Assembly (NCBI RefSeq): GCF_964355755.1
Contig: NC_092680.1
Location: forward strand, 19,071,001 to 19,135,000
Length of the DNA stretch: 64,000 nucleotides
Reading direction: 5' to 3'
From: Antedon mediterranea
Lineage: Eukaryota > Echinodermata > Crinoidea > Comatulida > Antedonidae
Below, in pieces: positions 10,201 to 25,069 of this stretch. Position 1 is the stretch's first letter. Each line of letters begins with the position of its first letter. A program made the translations under genes and the position numbers. The notes below the pieces were generated by a model that was not told the origin of the DNA, ran no database searches, and worked only from the letters and a program-made list of their open reading frames with translations.

Positions 10201-10650
10201 TACGCGGGGAATTTATCGCTTGGTGGATTTCAGGTGGAATTGTGTCGTGTGGCTTGTAAAGGCTTATCGATCGACGTAATTACAACGAACGTCCCGGGCT
10301 AAGCCATCGCAGGCAAACGACTTCACGCCGTTTCTCCATTTTAGAATACACAATATTGTAATAAGCATGATACGCAATTAAAGAAGCTTAGCTAGGCTAT
10401 AGCATATTGGCGGTTATGATGATATAGCCTGCGCGACGGTTGATTGCGATCGCATATCGCCTTACATACCAGCGACTTTTTACAGGACTATATTTCCACG
10501 TTTGCGCCAAGAAAGGTTTCTTTTGTAGGACAATTATGTTCTCACTTGGCCAAGCAGATCAATAAACGAACTAATGTGACTTTCTAAGATGCGTCGGTAA
10601 GACGACGTGATATTGCTGCCTTCGTGAACATGCAACCGATTAATAATATT

Positions 10651-13600
10651 ATTCTAGGCCTAGAGTCATAAATTCACTCTCTTCTTGACGACACAATAAT
10701 GTCTGGCATAATAATTAAACCTAGAAGAAAATGTAACCAATATATTATTCTTTTCATACTGCAATATTAACGTATAATAACAAAGTGAGCTTATTAAAGA
10801 TTGTGAGAGTCATCTATAAAATCTCCCATTTGAGCTACCACAGATTCATAATGTTTTGTGTTAAATCATGGAGTAATACTTAGTTATTACTCCATGGTTA
10901 AATTATTGTTATAAGATGGATTGTGTCAATCAAAATTGTGCTTAAAGATTAAATCGACCTAAACGATCTCTGACCAACCCTAATTTCTCTATAAGAATGG
11001 CATGTCTATCTTGTCAGAATAAAATGTGTTTGAGATTTAAACTACCGGTGATACTTAGAATTGTAAGAGAGAAAAAATTGTCTTACTGCTATTTTGGGCA
11101 TATTTTTACACGTTTTGTACATATGAAATTTAAATCACCGCACAAAAAACGAAGGAAAAAAAGATCAATTGCAGTGGTGACTGGTTTACCATTTTCCCTT
11201 TTACACTCTTTAATAAGTAGGCCTAACTTGTCCATGTTAACTGAAATAGACTTTGACGAGTTAGTTATCCGCACGACAAACGCACGTGCACGTGCGCTAG
11301 AAAATTCGAACAGAAACATATGAGATAGTTATAATTTATTTTAACATAATAATTACAGTAACTGAACTCACCCTTTAAGCATCGTTCAGCGGTTATAATT
11401 ATTGTAATGAAACCTATTGGAGAAAACAAATATATGACGTCATACAGTCCAGATAGCTATGGATTGACCAAAGATTGGCACTTTACTTTACAAAAGTGTA
11501 TTAATATCGTATCCCGCACGGCCAGGGATTGTGCATCAACACCAGGGATAGTGTAATTACGTAACTATTCCCGTCATTCATTCTGTTTATTGTTATCATA
11601 TGAAAAATTATGGAATGATTAATTTCATTGTTTTTAAATTAAATTTTGTGAATTTTAAAGTAAACGTGGGTTTACTGTTTGAATTTAGATATAAAGCATG
11701 ATTTCACACGACTCTTATTCGATGTGTAAACAAAACTATTATTGTGATGATGGACGATGCTATACGATGCATACTGTTCCAATGCCTCTTCCACTCTCAA
11801 AGAGGGTAAAGGCAGGAAGAGTGAAATACCCTGGTAAAGGTTATTTTGCTTGCCAAAGGCCGATCTCTTCTCCCTTCGTGGACCCAGTGTGTCCACCTAG
11901 ATCCCCCCATCCCCACATTGATAGGCTTGATATTGCTGAATTGGTTGCTTTGTAAAGTTGAAATTATGAGTAATAAAGAGGGCGCCATCACATATAAATT
12001 GCGTAATATTGCTGCATTACATTTTTTGTTATTTCACATTGATTTAGTCATCGTTTATAACTTTACAATTTCAGTATATAATTGATGGAAAAGAAGTTTA
12101 CAATTCTGTTTTCGCAGGACCTTTTTACATAAAAACATAATGTGAGATTTTAACTGTAAAAACAATATGGATAGAAACCATTATTTTTTGTCGACACGTC
12201 CCTTCTGTGTGGGTGGGATTGAACCTATGGGCCCAGGTTATTTGTCTGCGAGGCTCGCCACAAGTTTCAGTCGCTAATGAAAGATGATAATGATGCTATA
12301 GCTAGATGCTATAGATGGTAAGAAAGTATAGACGGTAAAATAAGAGGGGGTCCCCTAAACTTTATCATCACTCTTACACCATTTACACATTATTTTCAGA
12401 TTATCACTGACCGGCTTAGATGTTCTCGTTTTTTGTATAAATTCATTATTAACTGTATATAAAGAGTGCAGTATGGAGTATTAGTGCCTAAGCTGTTCTA
12501 CGACTCGACAAGTACTTTCACCGATCTTTGTAGGCGAGTCTCTAGAGAGTAGGCTATTTAGGGGAAGTTCAGCAATATAATTAACCACTCGTCAGGGGGT
12601 ATAGGCTCAGCACACCAACGGCTTTACATAATGTTGATTACTGCTATGTTTTAATTAGTCAGTTTCTGCCAGGGAGATATGATTTGATACCGTCTTTAGG
12701 GATAGGGTAAAACCTGACTGGCGACACGGCGGGTGACCTCTCCGGGAGCTTATTATACTATTTCTAGCGTAAAGGCCAATTTACACAGACGAGTGGTAGC
12801 TTGTCCCACGTAGAATTTAGGGCCTGCGGCGCACGGAAGCCACCCATCCGCTCCGCGTTTTGTGTAAATAGTCATAAGGAATAACAAATTCTATATTGTA
12901 GTCTAGCAAGTTTAGTCTCGTAATTACTGTTTCTAGGTATTTAATTGATGAAAATTTCCTTTTTTTAATTGACGTCATTACTAAAGAATTTAAAAAGTTT
13001 AAAATATTGATTTTAAAGTTTTGATTTTTGCCAGATATGTTTAATTTGCGTAGCGCCCTCAACAGTTGTAATATCTCCTGCGCGTTCTCATTCTGACATG
13101 TTAAATATTATGCCCAGCGCCCTCTTTTTCGAAACTTGTATTATGTAATTTTCAGTGAACCCCTGTGTCTTCGCGTTGTTCCATACAGTATTTAAAACAG
13201 ATATATTATTTGAACACATCAAGTGCAATTATCCAGTGTTTCAATTTGCAAAAAAATGTTGTTAAACTTCTGTCAAACGTTCTGATGATTTACGACAACC
13301 ATCTTGTGGTTTGCTTCTCTGGACCTTTTTCCAGATGGCAAAGTCGTCAGAGTGGCTGTGTCCACGGCTCGTCTGATTAATTTGTTTTTCCAAAGCGCTC
13401 TAATTTGTCACTCGAACAAGTTAACGCCGGTTTAAAGAGGAGATGTGGGATTTACTGTAGAGATCTATATACAAATGTATTTTGTATTTTATTTAAAATT
13501 GTATGTTTTCTTTCTTTCCCTGTATTGTACTATTTCACACTTCTGTCTCAGATAACATTATTTATTAAAATCTTTAGAATAAAAACTCTCCCTTTAAAGC

Positions 13601-14344
13601 TCAGATACAGGCATGAATTTTAAATATAATATTTGGTTAATTGTAGATAAATCAAATATTTGTAACAGAAATCAAGACGAAAAAAAATTAATTTCCCTTA
13701 ATTTGGTCAAATACAAAATTTGGCAAAATTCTTCCATAAAAACCAGGAAGACTTTTTTTCAGTAGTTAGGTAGTTAACCAAATGTAATAACATGTCTGGT
13801 GACTCCCTAGACGGTGAAAAAAGATGGTGGATATACGGTGGATAATTTTTGCTATAGCATGAAAATAAAAATCTGAAGTTAAATAAAAATATCAGAAATG
13901 TAATATTCAAGTTATATTATCTATATTTAGTCATCTGATAACATTTTTTACCACACCGTTTATTTTTCATAGCTATTTACAAAATATGTGTACAAAAGAA
14001 TAGAGATTTTACTGTGTAATTTGAACTATTACTACTACTAACTGATAAGAAAGTGCTTATTTTCAACAAGCTTGTGTAACATAAATAAAATCCCAAAAAT
14101 TATGAAACATAGGGGAAACTATAGATCGATAATTATTGGATTGTATGATCAATAAAAATGTTTTGCCCGTACCTGGCCTTTAAATGGAAAATACTCTGTT
14201 GTAGTTCCATGTAGTTTATGGTGTTCATTTAAATTATTATATATATTATTATATTTGTATTATAACTTCAGCTGTATTTTCTTTGAGACTTTGAAATTAA
14301 ATAAGTGGCTCATTCGAACTCCTTATATCTCTCCCATCTTATTG
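10651..14344. other. No gene recognised; AT-rich non-coding
   Basis: There is a perfect short hairpin near 10,868-10,896 (CATGGAGTAA / TTACTCCATG) and a possible tRNA-derived scrap near 12,190-12,255. Open frames of 65-108 codons here (for example at 10,997 and 12,817) have no recognisable domain or splice context. Confidence 0.5.
12186..12260 (-). mobile_element. Possible decayed tRNA-derived SINE head
   Basis: On the minus strand TGGCGAGCCTCGCAGAC resembles an A box, and GGTTCAATCCCACCCAC matches a B box about 35 nt later. No acceptor-stem complementarity is visible, so this is not a tRNA gene. It does not match the other SINE family in the window. Confidence 0.3.
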
Positions 14345-14512
14345 CTTTTTATTTATTTATTTATTCTTTATAGTAATTAATTTATGCTGAGTAGCCTCTT
14401 CAGAGGGCCCAACGATGAGTTTGTGACAGTGACTGTATGTGAACTAATACACCGGGGTAACCCCTTACTCGTCTCGAAAGATTTTCTTAACCGCTCGGCC
14501 ACTCACTCACCA
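14345..14512 (-). mobile_element. tRNA-derived SINE, internally deleted copy
   Basis: It shares CACCGGGGTAACCCC, CTCGTCTCGAAAGAT and the A-box end TTAACCGCTCGGCCACTCAC with the 5.6-kb copy. It jumps from the 3' body straight to the A box, having lost the middle ~140 bp including the B box. An (ATTT)n run adjoins the tail end. Confidence 0.75.
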
Positions 14513-16530
14513 AAATACAAATTTAAAATTAAATAATCTTAAGCCCTAATTATCGACAAAATTTTACAGATATTTTACAAATATGATTTATTAAAATAAT
14601 ATTGCTGTTTCCTATGAGTTTGTATAAGGTCATGCTTGGTACCAGTATATGTCTTTACAAATGTTTCATTTATGTTAAGTCAATATTGGTGAAGAGAGAA
14701 TTAAGATATTTGTATTTATATTTACGATTATCATGCTAATTATGTTATTATAAAAAGAGAACAAAAGTTTGACTGATAATGTCTTTTAGGCCACCTGTAT
14801 TCGATCTCGTATATTTTTTTATGTTTACCACCCTAAATTTGAACACCCGCGTTATAACGTAAACAAATTATATACACTACCTAGATGTCTAGACCAACTT
14901 CGAAGTTGAAATAATTCGCCCCCAGGCTAGGCCCTAGGCATATGAAGCTGAGTTTTTTAGTAGAGAAAACCCCACCTAAAAACCATAATGTAATTCCGAG
15001 GACCTAGCAGCTCTATTTTTCAAAATTGTCTTATCTCAGTAGGCCTACCATGGTGGGCCGAAGTCCTATAATATATAGTTACGAATTTACAATTTTCACG
15101 CCCTCCCAGAAAACAACTAGCCTACGCCTCTGTCATTTTGCCCTGTGTGTCAATAAATTTGAATAAATACAGTTAAATAAACGTTATGATTATTCCAGAT
15201 GTCTTGATATCGGTCTCATTACAATCGACATGTTTGTATTTTGAAACTTCCCTTATCATACCACAGTCGAGAAAAGTCGCCAATACACAACTCCATATTA
15301 TCCACCACCAAAGTCGACAAAAGTCGACACTCTGACCCTATCCAAGCCAACCACTGACTGGAAAAGAAAAGACTTTAAGGTCAAAGGGTAAATTTGCTTT
15401 AAAATAAGGAACACCTGCCATATTTGTATTGCGTTACAACATCTGAAAGTATTTCATTAATTTCCTTTGAAAATAGATGATTTTGTTTTTAATTTGTCGT
15501 AATGATCTCACAAAAAGTACATAGAACTAATTTAATTAATTGATGCTCAAAGGATTTTAGAGAAAATCTGACCATTCGGTATGAAGCTAGGCCAAGGCAT
15601 GTGAATGATGTAGCGATAGAAATAATTCGCCTGCAAGAAACGTTCTTAGCCTTGCTTGAATGAAGAATGGATTGACATTGCTATCAGGATAATTATATAT
15701 AGGCATAGGAAAACCGGACGGCAGGGCAAGTAGTTTATAACATTTTTGTTTTAGAAATATTTTTCCCTAAAACATGAACAAAAGAAACAGTGGTCTCATG
15801 GTGATTACTATTAAAACATATTGGTATAAAAGGGAACTTAATTTGCATAGTATTACAAGTGAAAATGAGTTTGTGTATGCTCGCTGTAGCCAGACCCTGC
15901 ACGCGATCTGTCTGCACGCTTATGGTGGTCATAAGCCACTAGCGCCTGGTTGTTTCAATTAATGTTCGATCGATTCAATTTGTATCGATAGCGTTAAGTA
16001 ATACTACTATAATATATTAAGGCGCGGTCTTAATCCTGACTGACATATATTAAGAGTCAATAGCGAGACAGCAGTACAATAATTAGGCTAAATATTTAGT
16101 TATTAAATCGCACGTGAGTTTGCTTAATCAATGTAATGTATCGAATTGAATTCGTTGTCTCCGAGTGCAACAGCAGGGTGACAACAATTGTATAATTTTA
16201 AAGATTGCCAATTTCTCCTAGGGTAACTGATTCTATTCATTCTGTCCCAGTTTAAACTAAAATTATCCAGGGGTGTTTATTGCAGGTCACTATTTGTAAA
16301 CACTTTTGTCTACCCAAGTTATACCTGGATTCTTTTGCATATTTATCCAGGGACGTTTAATAGGCTTTATTTATAAACACGTTGTTATGGGTTAAGTAGA
16401 ATAATGTATAAATAGGCATGTCACTAATTTATAGGAACTAAAACGAAAGAACAACATGTGCACACATTCAACAAGATAGATTAGACAGCAGTACGGCCTT
16501 AAAGTATAAGACAAACCAATTGTCTATAGA
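14513..16530. other. No gene recognised
   Basis: AT-rich sequence. The one structure is an imperfect ~79-bp tandem duplication at 16,264-16,400, marked by TTATCCAGGG and TATAAACAC words at both units. Confidence 0.45.
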
Positions 16531-16534
16531 AATA

Positions 16535-16875
16535 ATCCTCCTTTGATTGGGACACCCCTATTCATTGACAACATCCAATGGGACACCCCCATGAAAAATC
16601 GATGATTATGTTTTCAGATGTAATTAAATCTATGCGGCTTGATTGGTTTGTTTAATCATATTTTTTAAATTATGTCACTGTGTATGTTAATTCCAGGGAT
16701 TCACTCTTCCCAGTTGATACGGTAGAACACCTCATTTGGGACACCCTTACTGTTCACGCGAAGGCTTTCTTTTAAAACGAAACGAGAGGCAATGCGATAA
16801 CATTTTCACGGACATCCCATATTTAGGGAACATCCATGGGGACACTTGATTGGGACCCAAATGTGTCCCCTTTGG
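16535..16875. repeat. Dispersed GGGACACCC-type repeat cluster
   Basis: The word TGGGACACCC or a close variant recurs near 16,548, 16,580, 16,738 and 16,840. ACATCCAATGGGACAC recurs as ACATCCATGGGGACAC, and the reverse word GTGTCCC appears near 16,862. This suggests a decayed element built of direct and inverted sub-repeats. I cannot name the family. Confidence 0.4.
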
Positions 16876-19800
16876 GTGTTTCCACAAGTATGATGGTGAA
16901 GGTTCGTATGATTGTTTGCTTCATTTGTGCTGACGATGACGTCAACGTTATTTTTTTTAAATAAATAACCGCATGGGGTTGAAACCAGATATATACCTCT
17001 GGATGTAGAGTGTTTTTCGTTACGCCATATTTACTTATGCATACAATAAACAAGTACACATATTGCTTATTATTGTAATTGATATGTATTATTATTCACT
17101 TATTGTTATTAAACCATGAAGGAAATAATATTAGTTTAACTAAACCGTTAGTCATTATGACGTATAATAGTTATTTCCATTTGGTAGGTGTTGCGTTATA
17201 TGTACACTTTGATTGGCATAAAGCGTTTGCAACATCTGTGGTGATTTGTTCGCGTGCCAACCGAGCGGCCAAAATCAATCACGCCGATAATCGAACACGG
17301 GATTTAATCGCATTAATACAAACAAATCGAAATTTATAAAACAAAAGTTATTTGTCTGCGATGGGCGAGGTTTGCATTCGACGGGTGTAAAATGTCGCCT
17401 AAAGCATGCGCAATTCATTGTTTTTATCCTCATTACCGATTTAGGCCTAATTCTATTTTCACAAAAAGGTTAAAAGTAGAAATCGACCGATCGATATCTG
17501 ACCTGGATGGACTACCAATCAATATTATGAAACTCATCAATACAGTCTTTACACTTTCATTTACAACGAGTAATGAGTCCACAATTTTTTTACGACAAAA
17601 TAATCTTCACTTGTAATAGTATTGTAAATGCAAATAGGCATGACATACCAGTCCGTAGTATGGTAAGGAACACGATACAAATCACCACCACAAACCGTAC
17701 TTAAAATGGTTAAAGTCATAACATGGATGGATTGGTAGAAAGTCTAATTCGTCTATGTCGTAACACACATCCCAACAAGCACCATGCGATGATAGTATAC
17801 CGCTAATTATGACGTTGTCCTTGTAATGGTTAATGATAAAATATGATAGATAGCCATAGGCCTAATTAATGTAAATAAGAAAAAGTTCATTGTTAGACGT
17901 ACGGTATACAGTTTGGAACAGAGAGAGGTCACCTTGTGAATCTGATCTGCAATACTTTACACAGGGAGTTGTATTTTACTCCCTGCTTTACCAATACAAT
18001 AGGCATAACGACCTCAGTCAATACCTTCCATTTTCTTTTGAGCTTTGTCAATTATTATAATTAATATTTGATTTATCAGCAACTTGTGTAAGTGCTAACA
18101 CCAAATTGCCACATAATCAAGTGCCATAAGAAGTTTTTTATTAAAATGCCGTATGCCATATATTTAATTATATGCATTGTTATACTAAATAGCACTATTA
18201 GCATTATCAGCATTACTATATTATTTTTCCTAATTATGATTCATATTATTTACAATAATGGGTAGACGCGCGCGTGGGCATCGGTTTAATCTATTTAACC
18301 CGTTAAATGCGGCGTATAATCGATACCCCAAATAATTGATATCATAACAATATCATAAAACAATCTTGTTTGTTATATAATTTTGTATATTATTTTTAAA
18401 AACAATTAAGTAATTACAACAGCTGTGCGGAGAATGCATGTCGACAATCATTGCGGATGGCTTAAGAGTTGTACGACAAAGTACAATATATACGAATCGT
18501 TTATAATTAGTCATTATTTATAGGCTGTTTCTCTGGCACGAGCACTGCTCACACCTAAACGACGGCAATGTACTTTATCCGTGACGTGTTTAGGCGGCTT
18601 TAGCTTGAGTCGCGGTGTCGCCGGCGTGAGCACGCCACTGTTTGTTCTTGGTTATCGGAGAATTATTAATAAATATTAGACTGTTTGATGAGATGTCAAA
18701 ATACAAATTGCTGCAAAGACTATATGTTTTAAAATTGCACGGTACGATTTTGCAAATTGCAGATGATGTTTGCATCTCACAATGTTTATGATATACTACA
18801 GTAAACCCCCCCCCCCACACCAGCCCCTTACCCGATTTGTTGTACTGTGTCAGTGTCACATTGTCACATGTGATACCTGTCTAATGGTATGGTTAGGGGA
18901 TCCGTGTATGACACAAGCGTCACATGGTATACATGTGACACTGTGTCATATAATTCGCCTAGATACGGTATTAAGATAGACCTAGTACCGTGACTCGTCT
19001 GAATCCCCAGGTCCGGTCGTTTTGTCACCATGTCATTACATCATGCACTCTCTTCTCCCATATCAATCCACTTTATTAGTATCCAATTTCATTTTGTTAT
19101 AAGGCAAGGCGTCAGCAAGATTTCTTTATATCCCACAAGGAGTTCACTTTCCCCAAATGCTTAACAATACGTTTTTGCCACAACATTATTTAGAGGGCGC
19201 TGAATACCTCAATAATGTTCAAGAGAAATAATGGTTTTCATAAACAATTGTATTACATGTTCTACTTGGTGATAGTCGTCGGGGTCACGATATGAAGAAT
19301 ATACTGCACAGAACAAATTTCCGTTTGTCCCCATCAGTTTTCAGAGCATACGCACATTTGAAGTGTCCAAATCCACCGTCTCGTGTCAGCTACGCCCCCG
19401 CCTCTTTTCCCTTGCTTCCCCACCCCCATTATGTCGTTTCCCGAAATATATTATATATCGAAGCAATGTATCTGACATACATTTTACATCACAGTCAAGG
19501 TTTTTTAATGATAAAATATGTATTACAAGGCCAATAACATTTTAGGTTTACGGTAATGACATGAAATGCGGTACTGTACTATTTTAATTTCGGCAAAGCT
19601 GAAAGGTTTTAATGGATAGTTCGTGGCTGAAGACAATTTTCAAGGAGCCAATCATCACATTAATAATTGAAATAATTATGATGGGCCTCTGTGACAAACC
19701 TGGCGACCCGCGAATTAAAACGAACATCATCATAAACAGAATAGAAAAGGTCTCAAAGAACATTAAAGTGTACTGTACTATTGCATTATGACAACATTGG

Positions 19801-22800
19801 AATTAAATTATTTACACTTATTATTATAGGTTGATATAGTTTAAATATTCTAACATTTTATGCTGGCTGTAGTTAAAATAAATACCGTGCAATTAGGTCG
19901 TTCGAACTTAATTACAATGTTCAGATCCAGAGTATCAATATTGTTTTGATCAAGTCGAACTGATTGTAACATTATTACCTTTCTTCTTGCCAATTTCAAA
20001 TAGAAAATGCATGAAAATCGAAAAAAGTTCAATCAAATCAAACCCAGTTCCACAAAAAGGCCACTTTAAAGTTTTTATTTAAAATTCTTCCTTCGAAAAC
20101 GATGTTATGAAAGTGCCTATATATACGAAGAGATTTTAAGGTTTAAAAAAGCATATGAATAAAAAAAAACACTATAGGCCTATTATGGATGTAGGCCTAA
20201 CAAGAAATGGAGTATCATGAACTAAAATAAATATATTTTTATCTAGAAACTTTTATTAAAATAATCATCTAAACAACATAATGTACGAACTGATGATGTA
20301 ATTACGTAATATATTTAAAGTTTAACTAAGAATGTAAAAAGGGCACTGTACTTTAATATCGACTATACAATTACCGTAGGTAAACTGTCGCTTATTACGT
20401 AAGCTTCAGTAGCCATGAAGTCACCCAGTACCAATCATGACGGGGAAATCCCTCTTCATTTCTGCCTCAATTTATCATTACTTATTGACGCATCAGTAAT
20501 GGTTAGTACTTGACGCCACGCGGACAGAACATTTTCATTTAGGTGATATAGGTTATCGATTGGTTTGTGTTTGGGTTTTTTCCTAGTAATACTAATAGAA
20601 ACGATTCGTTTCGTAAGAGACTCAAAGTACAAGCGACCTTACACACATGAGAGATACGCCTACAAGAAAAATACTGTTTCTATATTATCATTTATCAATA
20701 TTAAAAAGATCAAAGTTAACGATAACAACGTTATGCAATGGCGGTCGTTACGCAGAACTGACATTGTATGAAACGCTATATAAGTGTGTCCGAATAATCT
20801 ACCTGGTCATTTCAGAGGTTTGATTTCTAGGTAATGCTGCTAAATTGCATTAAGAATATTGCAAATATTATTAATTTTAATTAACTTAACAATGGACGAC
20901 TTGACAACAAATAGAATAAGACATTTGATAAAAATTACATTTTATCTTAGAATACAGTAAGTTCATTGGAAAAAGCTGAACACATAATGTTGCGATAGGC
21001 TTCCCTCATCAGTGATAATCTGATTGACATGACAATCACGAATTTCCTTTCTTTACATTAAATTTTAATTAATTTATAGTATATCACTGGGTTGTTTATA
21101 TAATTGTGCTTGTCAATTTAGTTTTTCCATATCTGTAAGTTTAAATATGTATATAGTAGGCCCCACACCAGATTACCTTATTGGCTTATTGGAATGTATT
21201 GTAAACATTGTAAGCTTGACAAAATCATTAATTAGGTAATTTTGAAAGACTTTTTCCAATCCAAATCTCTTTTAACCATGTTAGTGCCACTAGACCTATA
21301 TTTAACATGGTTTTGGCGTCTTTGCACACATCTGGATAGCCACTGTATTCCATATAGGTTTAGTTTCTAGTAGGCCTAAGGCCTCAAGTTGACGTTTTAA
21401 CAACAAATTCCACAAATTATGCTATCTTAAATATTTTCGGCCCAATTTCCCGAGCTGTTGCCTCAAACAGTTTCACATGTTGACCAGTAATCGCTAATTT
21501 GTTCTCTAATGATTATGTTTAGGAATGTTGTGGTTTTCTTCACAGAGTTTTATGGGATCACTTTAAAGTTCGACATGGCTATTGGCTGGTTCCGTTTTCG
21601 AAACCAGCGCAATAAATCATAATCCGCACAGTGCTATACAAAAACATATTCCTATAGAACAATAAAATACAGTTAACTTGAGAGGTGCCAAATCCCCTTA
21701 CTCCAAACCACATTGGAATAGACCTATACATTTTTTTTTTAAATCAAAAGAAAATCTAGAGTGTTATTTTTAACTGTTGAATTAGTATATATATTTAATC
21801 GATGATCCCTATTATAATGAGCCCGTGGATTAAGGTTCTCTCAACATTGTTGTGAATTTAAAATTATCATAGATAAATTTTACTTGAAATTAAGTGACAA
21901 TAGTACCGTATATTTTTAGTTAAATCAGTTTTTAACAATCAATAAATTCAATTCATCTTTTATTAAAACTAATTACATTTAAAAAAATCAAAACAAACAA
22001 CGAGACACTTCGTTAAATTAAGTTATATCGTGAAAAGAACCAAATGAATATAAAAGCCAAATATTTAAAATTAATTAATAAAGCAATTGAAATTGTTAAT
22101 TAAATTATGTTAATTAACACTTTTTCGAATTTATAGATCGAAGATAAAGCAAAAGCCGATTAGAATCTTGTAGCCTTAATGGGACACGAAGAGGATAGTT
22201 AGTAAGGTAAGGTATATTTCTATGTGTTTTTTTTTCTTTTCGTTAACGTCATGTTGCAATGATAACCGCTGTTGGATTTTAAATGAAGAAGATAGAAAAT
22301 ACTGTACTTTGACCACACACACGAAATAAATAATAATATACCGTTTATAGTAACCTCTTCAGCATCATTGTAGTTTATGGCGCGAACTCAACGGCAGACG
22401 ATAGCTAACTGCACTCATCACCACCGCATTTGTGCCAATATTTCAGTTTGCTTTTGTGTACCACTTAGGATAATTGACAGGACATTTAACAAGTACTCAA
22501 AAGTGCTAAAGTGATCATTTACCTCTTTCAACGGTCAGGTAATCTTGCGAATTGAAGTTGCGGTCACTCGATCACTCATCTACAACCTTGTAATTATAAA
22601 TCAGTGCCACAGTCCCGGGGACCCCCAGGGGAATGATTACTTATTTCTCGAGTTTCCGTTATCCCATGGTAATTCTAGATCTACTTTCTGTCGTTATTTC
22701 GACAAGTGACTCTACAATTTGGAATATCTGGAATTAATAAAAATAATTATAGTCGTGGAGACCATTGACCGCAAATAGAATCTCGAGTCTGACGGATATT

Positions 22801-23895
22801 GGGGGAATTAGTATCCATTTAGTGGATGTTTACAATAAGGGAATCGTAATCATAAACACGAATAGTTATTCCGAATTATAGTTGAAATCCACTGGATTAG
22901 CACGGCGTCTTTTTAATTATCTGAATCTGAATAACAAAAAATAAATTAATATGTTTGAACACCTTCGTCGAATTCTATACGCAACTATTATACGTGCTGA
23001 TGTTACCGTACTTTTTTTCCAAAGTGAAATAAATAATAGGTGATTAATTTACCACTTATATTCTCAAAATCTACCATATCTTTTTTAGGATGACGTAACA
23101 CCATTCAACATAAGCGCAATACAAGCATAAGAAATATTACGTTTTTAATGAAGAAAATGTGCGCGTTCAAACAATGATGAAAATTGAGCAGTTCTTAGGC
23201 GCGCGCGTCGAGTTTTTGTCATCAAAGCCATGTGATCAAATTATATTCATACATATCGCCCTCTGTTGGTTGCAGTTTAGTTGTTTTGTATCAGCTGAGA
23301 AAAGGTGAGTAACCGCTAGTCATCCATGATAACAGATTCAACATTTTTGCAATATGATGTCACACACAGCGAGTGAGTCACCATTGCCTGTCATTCTGTC
23401 ACTTGTATAGCCACTTTGACCATCGATCTGCACATCTATTCTTGGTATTAGTAAATAAACACTGCCTCATAAATAACCTGAGCACAGCCGTTTAGCGGCC
23501 AAGTAACTGCCAAGAAAGAGAGTGGAGAAGGGAAGAAAACATAATTGATTTATCAATAACAATATTTCTTTCCTCTGTGATAAATCAAAACAAAATTTAA
23601 TATGCCAAGTTACACAGCAATTATTTTTTGTTTTGAATTATATGGCATATCGTATTATATCTACAGTATAAATCAATACCTGTAACTTATCGCGGCACAC
23701 GAAAACAATTTTTTTAAATACTTACAAGTACAATTTTATGTTTTGTTCAATAATAACACGGAGCTACTGCAGAAAACGTTGTTAAATTTGAATTGTATGA
23801 GCTAGCCAGTCTTTTAAACGTTGTAACGCCATGTGTGGTACAATTTCTGTAGGCTTTAGCTCGGTTACAAATAGAAAAAAAAATCATATGCCACA
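16876..23895. other. No gene recognised; long non-coding stretch
   Basis: This is about 7 kb of AT-rich sequence with scattered TAGGCCTA words and a C-rich run at about 18,808. An imperfect fold-back at 18,842-18,950 is built on GTGTCACATG/CATGTGACAC. Short open frames here have no family features. Confidence 0.45.
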
Positions 23896-23896
23896 A

Positions 23897-23950
23897 CGCA
23901 GTGTATCGACGCACTTCCTTGCGTTGCGTCCTAGTGGGAACCAAGGTTTA
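23897..23950. mobile_element. Family A MITE, right-end fragment
   Basis: CTTCCTTGCGTTGCGTCCTAGTGGGAACCAAGG is the right half-arm of family A. The left arm is missing or eroded, though ACAACGCAGTG remains nearby. Confidence 0.6.
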
Positions 23951-24157
23951 ACTTTCTAAAATTACAAGTCTTCGTACATTTAAGCATAGCATATTTACAT
24001 ACGCTCCGGGCGTTGTAAACTTGTAGTAGTACCAGGGAAGGGTGACATTTCCCTGGTAGTATTATTCTTTATAGCAATCAAAGGTAGCATAGAAGAAGCA
24101 TCGTCATCATAGGTCTATAATGTACTGTACGATCAAAACTAGCTAGAAACATCGTCA

Positions 24158-24250
24158 GTAGGCCTCTACTCAGTGGTATGGGGCGCCATATACGGTATAG
24201 AGTAGGCCTACTACTCAGTGGTATTGGGCGCCATATACGGTATAGAGTAG
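24158..24250. repeat. 44-bp tandem duplication
   Basis: There are two near-identical units (starts 24,158 and 24,202) sharing ACTCAGTGGTAT and GGGCGCCATATACGGTATAG. They differ by one substitution and one short indel. Each unit begins with TAGGCC. Confidence 0.8.
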
Positions 24251-24959
24251 CACGAATCAGTTCCGTACCGTAACGGCTAACATGAGCACTTATTGATTAA
24301 ACCCAGGGCCCCTCCCCAATGCAGAAACTACCCACCGTTATAGGGCCCCTTAAGTGCTAAACCAGGGGCACTGAGCTACTGCTTTGAAGAACTAAGTAGG
24401 CCTACCGTACCGTACTTTAGCATTAGAAACACTAACTACTTTATAATATTAATTTATGATGGAGGCCTGGCTTACTGATAACATTCATGGAGTTACCGTG
24501 TATATAGGCGCTGCAAGACCTACGTGCGCCACAGCACATTGACAAACGATGAAAGAGCAAAAGTTGAAGACGTATTAAATATATCAGGCGATCGACCACG
24601 AAGAGACTGTGGCACAGGTTAACATAACCATTAGCCCTTATTTTGATTTGATGTTTTAGTTAACAGGAAGTGACAAGTATAAACACATACGTCTAATTAA
24701 TTATGTGAAGACATAATATTGTTGAAGAATTAAGTATATTTTTCAATGCAATACGCACGTGTCAAGCAGTAAACAACGCGTTGCCGACTGAGTTGAAATA
24801 CGACTTGAGATCGTGTGAACGTGCAGTCACGATCTTTCGCAGAACGTTCTCATGATTTATTAGGTCATGCGCAGAAAGTGCATAATCAAAACACCAAAAG
24901 CAATGTCTCTGTCCATTGCTGTACGTAAAACGTGTACGTCGCGCGAGATGTTGTTGCTA

Positions 24960-25069
24960 AATTTGGTTCCCACATTGACCCAACGCAACGACGTAGACGC
25001 ACAACACAAGAAAGTGAGTTGACCAATCACAAACGATTGTTCTTTTTATCCATCGGTTTTGGAACCAAC
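24960..25069. mobile_element. Palindromic MITE, family A, diverged copy
   Basis: The left end is TTGGTTCCCACATTGACCC and the right end TTTTGGAACCAA. Inside are CAACGCAACGACGTA and TTGACCAATCACAAACGATTG, the family's conserved interior. Confidence 0.65.

Noticed and set aside
10997-11323. 108-codon plus-strand frame
   Set aside because: The opposite strand is open for 76 codons over the same bases, composition is lysine/phenylalanine-rich as expected by chance, and no domain is visible.
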